A DNA stretch of 64,000 bases, from contig CAISYI010000265.1 of the NCBI GenBank assembly GCA_903889595.1, forward strand, positions 1 through 64,000, given 5' to 3'. The position numbers and the translations under genes are program-made. Numbering within the stretch: position 1 is the stretch's first letter; every line of letters begins with the position of its first letter. Under the pieces are notes generated by a model, which did not search any database, was not told where the DNA came from, and saw only the letters and a list, made by a program, of their open reading frames with translations. This DNA comes from an uncultured beta proteobacterium. GTDB taxonomy: Bacteria > Pseudomonadota > Gammaproteobacteria > Burkholderiales > Burkholderiaceae. Below, in pieces: positions 50,479-61,430 of this stretch.

Positions 50479-51123
50479 TTAATCCTTTCCTTTAGTAGCT
50501 GCTCTTTGACCTTGCAGAAGGTGGCTATTCATCAGTAATTTAGCTTGCTCAGGTTTTCTGTCAATCAGCGCTGACATTATTTTTCGATGCTCTAGCAAAG
50601 ATTGTTCCACTCGGCCAATTTTTCTTAATGAATTTTTCCTTTGTAGCTTTAGGACCTGCCTCAGGTCTTGAATGACTTTTCTCATCCATGGATTGCCTGA
50701 AATTTGCTGAATCAAATCATGAAACTCTTGATTTAATTCAAAAAATCCATCGATATCGCGATCAGCTGCGGCCTTTTCTAAGCGAGTATGTACTTTATCT
50801 AACTGTTCAAGCTCATTCTCAGTCGCATTGGTAGCCACATCAAAAGCGGCTTGAGCTTCTAGGATTGAAATGACCTCAAAAATATTCCCTAAGTCTTGGT
50901 TATCAACCTCAGTAACATAAGCGCCACGCCTTATTTTCATTGTTACTAGACCTTCTGCAGCTAAAACTTTAATCGCCTCACGGAGCGGGGTTCGACTAAT
51001 TTCTAACTCTTGAGTGATTTCTTTTTCATTAATCCAAGCCCCTGGTTTTAATTGATGTTGAAATATTTTTTCTCGAATTACATCTGCAATATCAAGATAT
51101 AGTGGCCTTGAAGCTAAACTCAT
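50479..51123 (-). CDS. GntR-family transcriptional regulator (FadR/FCD type)
   Basis: 'VIREKIFQHQLKPGAWINEKEITQELEISRTPLREAIKVLAAEGLVTMKIRRGAYV' plus FCD domain. Confidence 0.93.
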   Translation of the reverse strand: MSLASRPLYLDIADVIREKIFQHQLKPGAWINEKEITQELEISRTPLREAIKVLAAEGLVTMKIRRGAYVTEVDNQDLGNIFEVISILEAQAAFDVATNATENELEQLDKVHTRLEKAAADRDIDGFFELNQEFHDLIQQISGNPWMRKVIQDLRQVLKLQRKNSLRKIGRVEQSLLEHRKIMSALIDRKPEQAKLLMNSHLLQGQRAATKGKD

Positions 51124-51177
51124 TGGTGAAGGTACCTTAATAATATTTGTTATTAAAAGAAGTTAAATATTCAATTT

Positions 51178-51199
51178 TGAATTCATAATTATGAATTCA
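51178..51199. promoter_or_regulatory. 22-bp perfect palindrome in divergent GntR/mutase promoter region (candidate operator)
   Basis: TGAATTCATAATTATGAATTCA, exactly self-complementary. Confidence 0.65.
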
Positions 51200-51279
51200 T
51201 TTTGCTATTTCTTTTATTATCTGTCAATGGTATCCTAAGCAAATAAATGAAAATTAACTCTTTCTAAAAGGTATACCGC

Positions 51280-53466
51280 ATGAGTGCAGACGACAATAAT
51301 TCGATGGAATGGCCTAAAGTTGAAAGTGCAAAGGTGGACGATTGGATCAAGTCAGCAAATAAATCAGCACCCAATCAAGATTCATCTCAGTTAGGATGGC
51401 AAACTCCTGACGGAATTCATTTAAAAGCGCTTTATACAGCCACCGATATTCAAGACTTACCGTTTACTAATACCTTACCTGGGTTTGCTCCCTTTATTCG
51501 AGGCCCACAAGCTACGATGTACTCGGTTCGGCCTTGGACAATAAGACAATATGCAGGATTTTCTACAGCTGAAGAGTCGAATGAGTTTTACCGTAAATCT
51601 CTTGCCGCTGGCGGACAGGGAGTATCTGTCGCATTTGATTTACCAACTCACCGTGGCTATGATTCTGATCATCCAAGGGTTACTGGAGATGTTGGAAAAG
51701 CCGGTGTTGCTATTGATACTGTCGAAGATATGAAAATCTTATTTAATCAAATACCGTTGGATAAAGTTTCTGTTTCGATGACCATGAATGGTGCAGTTTT
51801 ACCTGTTTTGGCTGGATATATAGTGGCCGCAGAGGAGCAGGGTGTCGCTTTAAATTTACTTTCAGGAACCATTCAAAATGATATTTTGAAAGAGTTTATG
51901 GTTCGTAATACGTATATATATCCACCAGAACCATCGATGAGAATTATTGGCGACATTATTGAATTTACTTCCCAAAAAATGCCAAAGTTTAACTCCATCT
52001 CAATTTCTGGCTATCACATGCAAGAAGCAGGTGCGAATCAATCGCTAGAACTTGCATTTACCCTCGCTGACGGTAAAGAATACGTAAAAACAGCTCTTGC
52101 TAAAGGTTTGGATGTTGATGATTTTGCAGGCCGTTTATCTTTCTTTTTTGCTATAGGGATGAATTTCTATCTTGAGATAGCAAAGTTAAGAGCTGCACGT
52201 CTACTTTGGTGGCGAATTATGAGTGAATTTTCTCCTAAAAATCCAAAGTCTTTAATGCTAAGGACTCATTGTCAGACCTCAGGCTGGTCTTTAACAGAGC
52301 AAGATCCCTATAACAATGTGGTCAGAACAACCGTTGAAGCAATGGCAGCCGTTTTCGGTGGAACACAATCTTTGCACACTAACTCTTTTGATGAGGCAAT
52401 TGCATTACCAACTGAATTTTCTGCACGAATTGCCAGAAATACACAATTAATTATTCAAGAAGAAACGCACATCACCAGCGTTGTTGATCCATGGGCTGGC
52501 TCCTATATGATGGAAAAATTAACGCAAGAAATGGCTGATAAAGCTTGGGAAATTATCCAAGAAGTTGAGGCAATGGGTGGTATGACTAAAGCTGTAGATA
52601 GTGGCTGGGCTAAGTTGAAGATTGAAGCTGCTGCCGCTGAAAAACAAGCAAATATTGATTCAGGAAAGGATGTGATTGTTGGTGTTAATAAATATCAACT
52701 TACGGAGCAAGATGATCTTGAAGTTCGAGAAGTGGATAACAATAAAGTTCGTGAATCCCAATTACTTCGTTTGAAAGAAATCAAATCGACAAGAGATGGT
52801 CAAGCCGTAGAAAAAGCACTAGAGGCAATTACCCTAGCAGCACAAAGTGGAGTAGGTAATCTATTAGATTTAACCGTCCAAGCGATGCGACTTAGGGCTA
52901 CAGTTGGGGAAGTATCAGGCGCATTAGAGTCAGTTTATGGCAGGCACAGGGCTGATACACAAAAGGTAACTGGGGTATACGCTAGAGTTTATGACTCTGC
53001 TGAAGGTTGGGAAAAACTTCAACAAGAAATTAGCCAATTTGCAGAAGATTTTGGTCGCAGGCCTAGAGTAATGATTGCTAAACTAGGGCAGGATGGTCAT
53101 GACCGTGGTGCAAAGGTAGTTGCTACGGCTTATGCTGATTTAGGCTTTGATGTGGATATGGGTGTGCTATTTCAGACGCCAGCTGAATGCGCAAGACAAG
53201 CAATTGAAAATGATGTGCACGCTGTTGGAGTTTCTACTTTAGCCGCTGGTCATAAAACATTAGTCCCTGAGATCATAGCTGAATTAAGGCTTCAAGGTGG
53301 TGAGGATATTGTTGTTTTTGTAGGTGGAGTAATACCAAGACAAGATTATCAATTTTTGTATGAAGCAGGAGTACAGGGAATTTACGGACCAGGTACGCCG
53401 ATACCTGCCTCAGCAAAAGATGTTTTAGAGCGAATTCGAGTACATCTGACTAGTCAACAATCTTAA
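51280..53466 (+). CDS. scpA: Methylmalonyl-CoA mutase (single chain, catalytic plus B12-binding domain)
   Basis: '[78 protein letters not shown]'; B12 motif '[13 protein letters not shown]'. Confidence 0.96.
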   Translation: MSADDNNSMEWPKVESAKVDDWIKSANKSAPNQDSSQLGWQTPDGIHLKALYTATDIQDLPFTNTLPGFAPFIRGPQATMYSVRPWTIRQYAGFSTAEESNEFYRKSLAAGGQGVSVAFDLPTHRGYDSDHPRVTGDVGKAGVAIDTVEDMKILFNQIPLDKVSVSMTMNGAVLPVLAGYIVAAEEQGVALNLLSGTIQNDILKEFMVRNTYIYPPEPSMRIIGDIIEFTSQKMPKFNSISISGYHMQEAGANQSLELAFTLADGKEYVKTALAKGLDVDDFAGRLSFFFAIGMNFYLEIAKLRAARLLWWRIMSEFSPKNPKSLMLRTHCQTSGWSLTEQDPYNNVVRTTVEAMAAVFGGTQSLHTNSFDEAIALPTEFSARIARNTQLIIQEETHITSVVDPWAGSYMMEKLTQEMADKAWEIIQEVEAMGGMTKAVDSGWAKLKIEAAAAEKQANIDSGKDVIVGVNKYQLTEQDDLEVREVDNNKVRESQLLRLKEIKSTRDGQAVEKALEAITLAAQSGVGNLLDLTVQAMRLRATVGEVSGALESVYGRHRADTQKVTGVYARVYDSAEGWEKLQQEISQFAEDFGRRPRVMIAKLGQDGHDRGAKVVATAYADLGFDVDMGVLFQTPAECARQAIENDVHAVGVSTLAAGHKTLVPEIIAELRLQGGEDIVVFVGGVIPRQDYQFLYEAGVQGIYGPGTPIPASAKDVLERIRVHLTSQQS

Positions 53467-53491
53467 AATTAAATAACGGTTACTCAATCAA

Positions 53492-54514
53492 ATGTTCCAG
53501 ACTGATGAAGAGTTGTTTTCGCAATTAATCAGTAAAGATACGGATAGTATCTTACTGAAAAGAAGAGCTATTGCAAAATTAATTACTTTATTTGAATCCA
53601 CTCGTTTGGAACATCGTAAAAGGGCAGATGCATTATTACAGCGCATGCTGCCAATGGTTGGGCAATCTCTGAGGATTGGTATTTCAGGGGTTCCTGGCGT
53701 TGGAAAATCTACCTTAATTGAGACTTTTGGTTTGTATTTGATTGATAAAGGCTTCAAGGTAGCAGTGCTGGCAATTGATCCATCATCAACCATTTCAGGT
53801 GGTTCTATCCTTGGTGATAAAACCCGCATGGAAAAATTGTCGGTCAATGATCATGCATTTATTCGCCCAAGTCCATCCTCTGGAAATTTAGGAGGTGTAG
53901 CAGAAAAGACGCGGGAAGCAATAGTGGTTCTCGAAGCTGCTGGTTTTGATCTCATCATTATTGAAACTGTCGGCGTTGGTCAAAGTGAAATCGCCGTTTC
54001 ACAAATGACAGATATTTTTGTTTTATTGCAATTACCTAATGCAGGTGATGATTTACAAGCGATTAAAAAAGGAGTGATGGAAGTTGCAGATTTAGTCGTG
54101 ATTAATAAATCCGATATTGATTTGAACGCAGCCATCAGGGCACAAGCACAGATAAAGAGCTCACTAAGAATTTTTGGTTATCAAGGTAATCCGCACCATC
54201 AGCTTCATGATTTAAAGCAGTGGCATCCTGATGTAATGTGTATGAGTGCCCTCGATGAAAAACAAATCGACTCTTTTTGGCAGTTGATTCTTAGCTTCGA
54301 AAAAATTCAAAAAAATAATGGTAGTTTCAAGGCTCGTCGTGCCCAACAAGCTTTGTCTTGGATGGACGATCAGATTAATCAAAGCTTAAAAGTTTTATTT
54401 AAAACGCATCCTGGCGTCCAAGAAAAATATTTGCAGTATCAATCAGATGTTCATTTAGGTTTACTGGATCCCTCAGTTGCTGCGAGAAGTTTATTAGAGA
54501 TTTTTAAGAATTAG
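53492..54514 (+). CDS. meaB: Methylmalonyl-CoA mutase-associated GTPase MeaB
   Basis: 'IGISGVPGVGKSTLIETFGLYLIDKGFKVAVLAIDPSSTISGGSILGDKTRM', 'FDLIIIETVGVGQSEIAVSQMTD'. Confidence 0.95.
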   Translation: MFQTDEELFSQLISKDTDSILLKRRAIAKLITLFESTRLEHRKRADALLQRMLPMVGQSLRIGISGVPGVGKSTLIETFGLYLIDKGFKVAVLAIDPSSTISGGSILGDKTRMEKLSVNDHAFIRPSPSSGNLGGVAEKTREAIVVLEAAGFDLIIIETVGVGQSEIAVSQMTDIFVLLQLPNAGDDLQAIKKGVMEVADLVVINKSDIDLNAAIRAQAQIKSSLRIFGYQGNPHHQLHDLKQWHPDVMCMSALDEKQIDSFWQLILSFEKIQKNNGSFKARRAQQALSWMDDQINQSLKVLFKTHPGVQEKYLQYQSDVHLGLLDPSVAARSLLEIFKN

Positions 54515-54541
54515 ATATTTAAAAATAGATGAGGAGTTAGT

Positions 54542-56074
54542 TTGAACGATATTATTCGACAATTAGAGGCTAAAAGAGAACAAGCGTATTTGGGCGGTGG
54601 CCAAAAACGGATTCATGCTCAACATAGTAAAGGTAAGTTAACTGCTCGTGAGCGGATTGAACTATTACTCGATGAAGGTTCCTTTGAGGAATGGGACATG
54701 TTTGTCGAGCATCGTTGTACGGATTTTGGTATGGCAAATGAAACAGTACCAAGTGACGGTGTCGTGACTGGATACGGCATGATTAATGGTAGATTGGTAT
54801 TTGTCTTCTCACAAGATTTCACGGTTTTTGGTGGCTCTCTCTCAGAGGCTCATTCCGAAAAAATTTGTAAAGTCATGGACCAAGCAATGAAAGTTGGTGC
54901 GCCTATTATTGGCCTGAACGATTCAGGTGGCGCTAGGATTCAAGAGGGCGTTGCATCACTTGGTGGATATGCTGAAATTTTTCAACGCAATGTAATGGCC
55001 TCTGGAGTGATTCCCCAAATTTCGCTCATAATGGGACCCTGTGCTGGCGGGGCGGTTTATTCGCCTGCCTTGACAGACTTTATTTTTATGGTCAAAGATA
55101 GCTCCTATATGTTTGTCACTGGCCCTGATGTAGTTAAAACAGTTACGCATGAAGAAGTGACAGCTGAAGAACTTGGTGGTGCATTAACTCATTCGACTAA
55201 GTCTGGTGTGTGTGACCGTGTGTTTGAAAATGATATTGAAGCAATCATGATGTTGCGACGATTCTTTAATTATCTGCCTCTTTCTAATCGTGAATCTGCT
55301 CCGCTTCGTCCTAGTACCTCTATTTCAGAAAATTTGGATTATTCCTTAGACACTTTAGTGCCGTCTAATCCGAATAAAGCATACGACATGATGGAATTAA
55401 TTCATAAAACAATAGATGATGCTGACTTTTTTGAAATTCAACCTGACTACGCTAAAAATATCATTATTGGCTTTGCCAGAATAGATGGTCAAACAATTGG
55501 GATCGTTGCAAATCAACCGCTCGTTCTAGCCGGTTGTCTAGACATTAAGTCCGCAATTAAAGCCGCTAGATTTGTACGTTTTTGTGATGCTTTTAATATT
55601 CCGATTGTGACGTTTGTTGATGTTCCAGGATTTATGCCAGGAACTGCTCAAGAATACGGTGGAATTATCAAACATGGGGCAAAACTATTATTTGCCTACG
55701 CTGAATGTACTGTCCCCAAAATAACTGTAATTACTCGTAAAGCATACGGCGGTGCCTATGACGTGATGTCATCAAAGCATCTACGTGGTGATGTAAATTT
55801 TGCATGGCCTTCTGCCGAAATTGCAGTGATGGGCCCCAAAGGTGCCGTAGAAATTATTTTTAGAGATGAAAAAGGAGATCCATTAAAGCTAGCTGCAAGG
55901 GAGGCCGAATATAAGAGTAAATTTGCCAATCCTTTCGTTGCAAGTCGAAGAGGGTATATCGACGATGTAATTATGCCGCATGAGACACGTAAAAGAATTT
56001 CTAGATCATTAGTAATGCTCAAGGGCAAAGAGCTAGAAAATCCATGGCGTAAACACGACAACATTCCTCTTTGA
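54542..56074 (+). CDS. pccB: Propionyl-CoA carboxylase beta chain (carboxyltransferase)
   Basis: '[35 protein letters not shown]', '[63 protein letters not shown]'. Confidence 0.95.
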   Translation: MNDIIRQLEAKREQAYLGGGQKRIHAQHSKGKLTARERIELLLDEGSFEEWDMFVEHRCTDFGMANETVPSDGVVTGYGMINGRLVFVFSQDFTVFGGSLSEAHSEKICKVMDQAMKVGAPIIGLNDSGGARIQEGVASLGGYAEIFQRNVMASGVIPQISLIMGPCAGGAVYSPALTDFIFMVKDSSYMFVTGPDVVKTVTHEEVTAEELGGALTHSTKSGVCDRVFENDIEAIMMLRRFFNYLPLSNRESAPLRPSTSISENLDYSLDTLVPSNPNKAYDMMELIHKTIDDADFFEIQPDYAKNIIIGFARIDGQTIGIVANQPLVLAGCLDIKSAIKAARFVRFCDAFNIPIVTFVDVPGFMPGTAQEYGGIIKHGAKLLFAYAECTVPKITVITRKAYGGAYDVMSSKHLRGDVNFAWPSAEIAVMGPKGAVEIIFRDEKGDPLKLAAREAEYKSKFANPFVASRRGYIDDVIMPHETRKRISRSLVMLKGKELENPWRKHDNIPL

Positions 56075-56095
56075 TTATTACTTAAGGATCAATTT

Positions 56096-58093
56096 ATGTT
56101 TGAAAAAATCTTAATCGCCAACCGCGGTGAAATTGCTTGCAGAATTATTGGTACAGCAAAAAAAATGGGGATCAAAACAGTTGCTGTTTATTCGGACGCA
56201 GATCGTGAAGCTAAACATGTTGAATTAGCTGATGAGGCGGTTTACATTGGACCCGCTCCCTCAAGAGAATCCTATTTAGTGATTGAAAATATCTTACAGG
56301 CTTGTAAAGATACAGGTGCTAATGCTATTCATCCTGGATATGGTTTTTTATCTGAGAACGAAGCATTCGCAAAAAGAGTCGATGAAGAGGGTTTTGTATT
56401 TATTGGTCCCAAGCATTTTTCTATTGCTGCAATGGGCGATAAGATCGCATCTAAAAAATTAGCGATGGAATCAAAAGTAAACACCATTCCAGGTTACAAC
56501 GATGTCATCGATTCTACTGATCAAGCAGTACTAATTGCCAATAATATTGGTTATCCAGTAATGATTAAAGCTTCAGCTGGTGGCGGTGGAAAAGGGCTGC
56601 GCGTTGCCTACTCAGATAAAGAGACGATTGAAGGTTTTTCCGCTTGTAAAAACGAGGCGCGAAACTCATTTGGCGATGACCGCGTTTTTATTGAGAAATT
56701 TGTTGAAGAACCGCGTCATATTGAAATTCAAATATTAGGTGACAGTTTTGGAAATGTGGTTTATCTGTGGGAGCGAGAATGCTCTATTCAAAGACGCCAT
56801 CAGAAAGTAATTGAAGAAGCTCCATCACCTTTTATTAGCGATGTAACTCGAAAAGCCATGGGTGAACAAGCTGTTGCTTTGGCTAAAGCAGTTAATTATC
56901 AGTCTGCAGGTACCGTAGAGTTTGTCGTTGGTAAAGATCAGTCTTTCTATTTTCTAGAAATGAATACACGGCTACAGGTTGAGCACCCGGTTACGGAATT
57001 GATCACTGGATTAGATTTGGTTGAGCAAATGATTCGGGTTGCAGCGGGTGAAAAATTAAGCTTTACACAAAAAGAAATCAAGAGAGATGGCTGGGCAATG
57101 GAGTGCCGGATTAATGCAGAAGACCCTTATCGGCAATTTTTACCTTCTACTGGTCGTCTTGTGAAGTATTCGCCTCCACCAGAAGAGGGTGGGGTGAGGG
57201 TTGATACAGGAGTTTATGAAGGCGGAGAAATTCCGATGTTCTACGACTCGATGATTGCTAAATTAATTGTGCATGCTGAAAATAGACCAGCTGCCATTAT
57301 GAAAATGCAAGATGCTTTAAACCAATTTGTGATTAAAGGAATACATTCAAATATTCCTTTTCAGGGTGCACTCATGCAACACCCAGATTTTCAAAGTGGA
57401 AATTTTCATACAGGGTTTATTGCTAATCATTTTCCAAATGGCTTTAAGGGAGCAGAGATTGACTCTGGTTTCCATGATTTCTTTTGTGCCATTTCTACTT
57501 TTATTCATACTGCTTTTCTTGCCAGAGCTGCAAATATCTCTGGTCAGTTAATTGGGCATCAAGTTCAAATCCCTAATGAATTTGTCGTTGTCGAAGGCGA
57601 AAATGGTAAACAATCTTATACTCCCGCCGTAAGGAATGAGATGAGTGGTGGGTTTGAGGTTCGTATTGCCAATAAGAATTTTGCGATTCAATCAAATTGG
57701 AACCCCGGGGATCTCATTTTTAAGGGGACTGTAAATGCGCATCCTGTCATTTTGCAAGTTGAAAGGTTTGGACTATTCTATCAATTGTGTCATTCTGGGA
57801 TGCAATTTAATGCCATGGTAATGAGTCAATCCGCGGCAAATCTCCAAAAGTTAATGCCTTTTAAAGCACCTCCTGATTTATCAAAATTTTTGCTTTCACC
57901 AATGCCAGGATTACTCGTAAATATTGCAGTAACAAAAGGACAGAAGGTACAAGCTGGTGAGAGATTAGCAGCTATTGAAGCAATGAAAATGGAAAATGTC
58001 TTATTTGCCTCTCAGGATGCTGAGGTTCTTGATATTCTTGCTAATCAAGGTGAAAGTCTTTCTGTAGATCAACCCATTATTCAATTTAAATAA
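56096..58093 (+). CDS. pccA: Acetyl/propionyl-CoA carboxylase alpha chain (biotin carboxylase plus biotin carrier)
   Basis: 'FEKILIANRGEIACRIIGTAKKMGIKTVAVYSDADREAKHVELADEAVYIG', biotinylation site 'AIEAMKMENVL'. Confidence 0.95.
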   Translation: MFEKILIANRGEIACRIIGTAKKMGIKTVAVYSDADREAKHVELADEAVYIGPAPSRESYLVIENILQACKDTGANAIHPGYGFLSENEAFAKRVDEEGFVFIGPKHFSIAAMGDKIASKKLAMESKVNTIPGYNDVIDSTDQAVLIANNIGYPVMIKASAGGGGKGLRVAYSDKETIEGFSACKNEARNSFGDDRVFIEKFVEEPRHIEIQILGDSFGNVVYLWERECSIQRRHQKVIEEAPSPFISDVTRKAMGEQAVALAKAVNYQSAGTVEFVVGKDQSFYFLEMNTRLQVEHPVTELITGLDLVEQMIRVAAGEKLSFTQKEIKRDGWAMECRINAEDPYRQFLPSTGRLVKYSPPPEEGGVRVDTGVYEGGEIPMFYDSMIAKLIVHAENRPAAIMKMQDALNQFVIKGIHSNIPFQGALMQHPDFQSGNFHTGFIANHFPNGFKGAEIDSGFHDFFCAISTFIHTAFLARAANISGQLIGHQVQIPNEFVVVEGENGKQSYTPAVRNEMSGGFEVRIANKNFAIQSNWNPGDLIFKGTVNAHPVILQVERFGLFYQLCHSGMQFNAMVMSQSAANLQKLMPFKAPPDLSKFLLSPMPGLLVNIAVTKGQKVQAGERLAAIEAMKMENVLFASQDAEVLDILANQGESLSVDQPIIQFK

Positions 58094-58113
58094 ACTAAAA
58101 AGAGCGCAAATTC

Positions 58114-58581
58114 ATGAATCAACGGCCATTTAAAATACTAGGACTGCAACAAGTCGCAATTGGTGCAGAAAATAAAGACCATTTAAAAACCTTATGGGCT
58201 GATATGCTGGGTTTGCAATATAAACTCACTTTTCGATCTGAACGTGAAAATGTGGATGAGGATATTTACACTTTGGGGGGTGGTGATCATCCTATCGAGT
58301 TTGATTTAATGCAACCCATTGACCCCAATAAAAAACCTTCGGTTCATTTAACTCCTCTTAACCATATTGGTTTATGGGTCGATAATTTACCTGTCGCAGT
58401 TGAGTGGTTAACTCAGCAGGGAGTTCGTTTTGCTCCTGGTGGTATTCGACGTGGTGGAGATGGTCACGATATCATCTTTATTCACCCTAAAAGTAATGAA
58501 GAATTCCCAATTTCAGGTAGTGGTGTTTTAATTGAATTGGTGCAAGCTCCTGATGATGTAATTAATAGCCACAATCTATGA
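58114..58581 (+). CDS. VOC family protein, candidate methylmalonyl-CoA epimerase
   Basis: '[25 protein letters not shown]', '[25 protein letters not shown]', '[10 protein letters not shown]'; last gene of mutase/carboxylase cluster. Confidence 0.78.
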   Translation: MNQRPFKILGLQQVAIGAENKDHLKTLWADMLGLQYKLTFRSERENVDEDIYTLGGGDHPIEFDLMQPIDPNKKPSVHLTPLNHIGLWVDNLPVAVEWLTQQGVRFAPGGIRRGGDGHDIIFIHPKSNEEFPISGSGVLIELVQAPDDVINSHNL

Positions 58582-58643
58582 TCAGACAAGGCATAATTGA
58601 AGTTTGATTTATAATAATTTTTTTGCTTATCATAGGAGAAACA

Positions 58644-60221
58644 ATGTCCCAATTGCCAAATGGAATGGAAATCCACGCCGAAATCACCCCTGATTTTGCA
58701 ACAGTTTTAACACCAGACGCTCTAGCATTAGTTGCAAAATTACACCATACATTTGAACCACGTCGCCAAGAGTTATTGCAGATGCGCGTTGAGAGAACGA
58801 AAAGTTTAGATGCTGGTGAAATTCCAGATTTTCTTCCAGAAACAGCGTCAATTCGCAATGGTGATTGGAAAATTGCCCCTATTCCTGAGGCTCTTCTTTG
58901 CCGAAGAGTTGAAATTACTGGACCTGTTGATGCCAAAATGGTTATCAACGCATACAACTCTGGTGCTGATTCTTATATGACTGACTTTGAGGACTCAAAT
59001 AGTCCAAGCTGGTCAAATCAAATTCAAGGTCAAATCAATTTAAGAAGTGCCATCAAAAGAGAGTTAACTCTTGAGCAAAATGGTAAAACATATGCTTTGA
59101 ATGACAAAATTGCTGTCCTTCAAGTTCGCCCACGTGGTTGGCATTTGGATGAGAAACACGTAACGATTGATGGTAAGAGAGTTTCTGGTGGTATTTTTGA
59201 TTTTGCATTGTTCTTATTTCACAATGCACGTGAGTTATTAGCGCGCGGAGCAGGTCCTTATTTTTACCTACCAAAAATGGAAAGCCATTTAGAAGCACGT
59301 TTATGGAACGACATCTTTGTGATGGCGCAAAACGAAATGGGTTTACCACAGGGAACCATTAAAGCAACAGTATTGATTGAAACTATCCTTGCTGCTTTTG
59401 AAATGGATGAAATTCTTTACGAACTACGTGAGCACAGTGCTGGTCTTAATGCAGGTCGTTGGGATTATATTTTCTCTTGTATTAAAAAGTTTAAAGTTGA
59501 TAAAAACTTCTGCTTAGCTGACCGCGCAAAGGTCACGATGACTGCGCCGTTTATGCGTGCTTATGCATTACTTTTATTAAAGACTTGTCACCATCGTGGT
59601 GCACCTGCGATTGGTGGTATGAGTGCTTTAATTCCAATCAAAAATGATCCTGAGAAAAATGCCATAGCAATGGGTGGTATCATTTCTGACAAGAAACGTG
59701 ATGCTGAAGATGGTTACGATGGTGGTTGGGTTGCTCATCCTGGATTGGTTGAGCCAGCAATGATTGAGTTCAAGAAAGTATTGGGCGACAAATTAAATCA
59801 GTTTGAAAAGCAAAAGCCTGAAGTAACAGTTGTAGCGGCTGATTTATTGAATTTCCAACCGGAAGCGCCGATTACAGAATTTGGTTTACGCATGAACATT
59901 AACGTTGGTATTCATTATTTAGGTGCATGGTTGGCTGGTAATGGTTGTGTACCTATTCATAACTTGATGGAAGATGCAGCGACAGCTGAAATTAGTCGTT
60001 CACAAGTTTGGCAATGGATTCGTTCACCAAAGGGTGTGTTAGATGATGGCCGTAAAGTTACTGCAGAATTAGTTAAATCAATGATTCCTGAAGAGTTAGC
60101 GGAAATAACTGCTTCCGGTGCCATTGGACATTTTGAGCGTGCGGCTGCGATTTTTGACGTTATGTCTACGGGCGAGAATTTCGAGGAGTTCTTAACCTTA
60201 CCGCTATACGAAGAAATCTAA
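58644..60221 (+). CDS. aceB: Malate synthase A
   Basis: 'NSGADSYMTDFEDSNSPSWSNQIQGQINL', 'RPRGWHLDEKHVTIDG', 'FYLPKMESHLEARLWNDIF'-type motif; start MSQLPNG at 58644. Confidence 0.96.
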   Translation: MSQLPNGMEIHAEITPDFATVLTPDALALVAKLHHTFEPRRQELLQMRVERTKSLDAGEIPDFLPETASIRNGDWKIAPIPEALLCRRVEITGPVDAKMVINAYNSGADSYMTDFEDSNSPSWSNQIQGQINLRSAIKRELTLEQNGKTYALNDKIAVLQVRPRGWHLDEKHVTIDGKRVSGGIFDFALFLFHNARELLARGAGPYFYLPKMESHLEARLWNDIFVMAQNEMGLPQGTIKATVLIETILAAFEMDEILYELREHSAGLNAGRWDYIFSCIKKFKVDKNFCLADRAKVTMTAPFMRAYALLLLKTCHHRGAPAIGGMSALIPIKNDPEKNAIAMGGIISDKKRDAEDGYDGGWVAHPGLVEPAMIEFKKVLGDKLNQFEKQKPEVTVVAADLLNFQPEAPITEFGLRMNINVGIHYLGAWLAGNGCVPIHNLMEDAATAEISRSQVWQWIRSPKGVLDDGRKVTAELVKSMIPEELAEITASGAIGHFERAAAIFDVMSTGENFEEFLTLPLYEEI

Positions 60222-60238
60222 GTAAACACATTCCTGTA

Positions 60239-60931
60239 ATGACCATTTTAGCCATCGACACAACCTCACAATGGTGTTCGGTGGCTATTTATTTAGATCA
60301 AGAGAATTATTATTTTAAACATGAGCTACTTGACAACAAGGCTAGTCAACATTTGTTAGATTTTGTTCAAGATGTTCTTGATCAAGCACGTCTCAAGTTA
60401 GAAGATATATCTGTGTTTGCCTGTTCTCAGGGGCCCGGTGCCTTTACCGGAATTAGGTTGGGTATAGGTGTTTCACAAGGAATTGCCTATGCCCAAAATA
60501 AACCTTTGATACCCATTTCGAGTCTTGACGGTATGCTTGCCCATACATGGCTTACTCGGCCAGAATTGTTCCAAAATCAGCAAGTAACAGTAGCAATTGA
60601 TGCCCGAATGAATCAAATGTATACAAGCGAGTATTTGCAAAATGACGGTACTGTGCCTTATCGTGCTCGGCCAATTCAAATACAAGATAATATTTCTATA
60701 CCCCAATCTGAGAATAAATTACTAGTTTCTTATCAATGCACTCAATATGAATTATTTTCTTCTGCATTCAAATCTATAATTGAAGGAACTCCTCATGCAA
60801 TTGGAATTGCTTATCTAGCTAGCTTATTAACTAAGGTTGAGGGTTTTATTCCAGAGGATTGTCAGCCACTCTATCTTCGTGATAAGGTTGCTCAAACAAC
60901 CCTTGAACGAACACAGTCTAAATTGTTTTAA
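60239..60931 (+). CDS. tsaB: tRNA threonylcarbamoyladenosine biosynthesis protein TsaB
   Basis: 'ILAIDTTSQWCSVAIY', 'ACSQGPGAFTGIRLGIGVSQGIAYAQNKPLIPISSLDGM'. Confidence 0.95.
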   Translation: MTILAIDTTSQWCSVAIYLDQENYYFKHELLDNKASQHLLDFVQDVLDQARLKLEDISVFACSQGPGAFTGIRLGIGVSQGIAYAQNKPLIPISSLDGMLAHTWLTRPELFQNQQVTVAIDARMNQMYTSEYLQNDGTVPYRARPIQIQDNISIPQSENKLLVSYQCTQYELFSSAFKSIIEGTPHAIGIAYLASLLTKVEGFIPEDCQPLYLRDKVAQTTLERTQSKLF

Positions 60932-60938
60932 TTCAAAT

Positions 60939-61430
60939 ATGGTGAATTTTCAATTCAGAATCATGGTAAAAGATGATTTAGAGCAAGTCTTGCTAACCGA
61001 GACAAGTTCTCACTTGACGCCGTGGAAAGAGTTGAATTTTCTTGACTGCATAGCCTCTAATTATTGGAATTATGTCTTGGTTGACTGCATTTCGCCCTAT
61101 GCATTACTTGGCCACTGTGTCGTCATGCCCGGCTTTGAGGAGGTACATTTGCTAAATATCACCATTCATCAAGACTACCGACGATTAGGGATTGCTAAAA
61201 AAGCGCTTCAGGCAATTGAACAAACTTGTGTAGAGAGAAATTTTGAGCGCATTCTTTTAGAGGTTAGACAAAGTAATTTAGAAGCGTTTTCTCTGTATCA
61301 AGCAGTAGGTTTTGAGCAAATTGGTACTAGAAAAGGGTATTATCAATTACCAATGACTCATCTTCGAAATGCTAGAGAAGATGCAATTGTGATGCAGAAA
61401 TCCTTAAAAACTGAAATTAACCATCCATGA
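60939..61430 (+). CDS. rimI: Ribosomal-protein-alanine N-acetyltransferase RimI
   Basis: Start ATG 60939 (MVNFQFRIMVKDDLEQV); 'LLNITIHQDYRRLGIAKKALQAIEQTC', 'LEVRQSNLEAFSLYQAVGFEQIGTRKGYY'. Confidence 0.92.
   Translation: MVNFQFRIMVKDDLEQVLLTETSSHLTPWKELNFLDCIASNYWNYVLVDCISPYALLGHCVVMPGFEEVHLLNITIHQDYRRLGIAKKALQAIEQTCVERNFERILLEVRQSNLEAFSLYQAVGFEQIGTRKGYYQLPMTHLRNAREDAIVMQKSLKTEINHP

Noticed and set aside
53488-53847. 119-aa minus-strand ORF antisense to meaB
   Set aside because: Shadow ORF; MeaB motifs on the plus strand are intact.
58562-58957. 131-aa minus-strand ORF overlapping the aceB start
   Set aside because: Antisense to malate synthase; no recognisable family.
60837-60938. N-terminal extension of RimI overlapping tsaB (ORF-track start 60837)
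   Set aside because: The overlapping stretch is the tsaB reading frame in another frame; ATG 60939 gives a standard RimI start.
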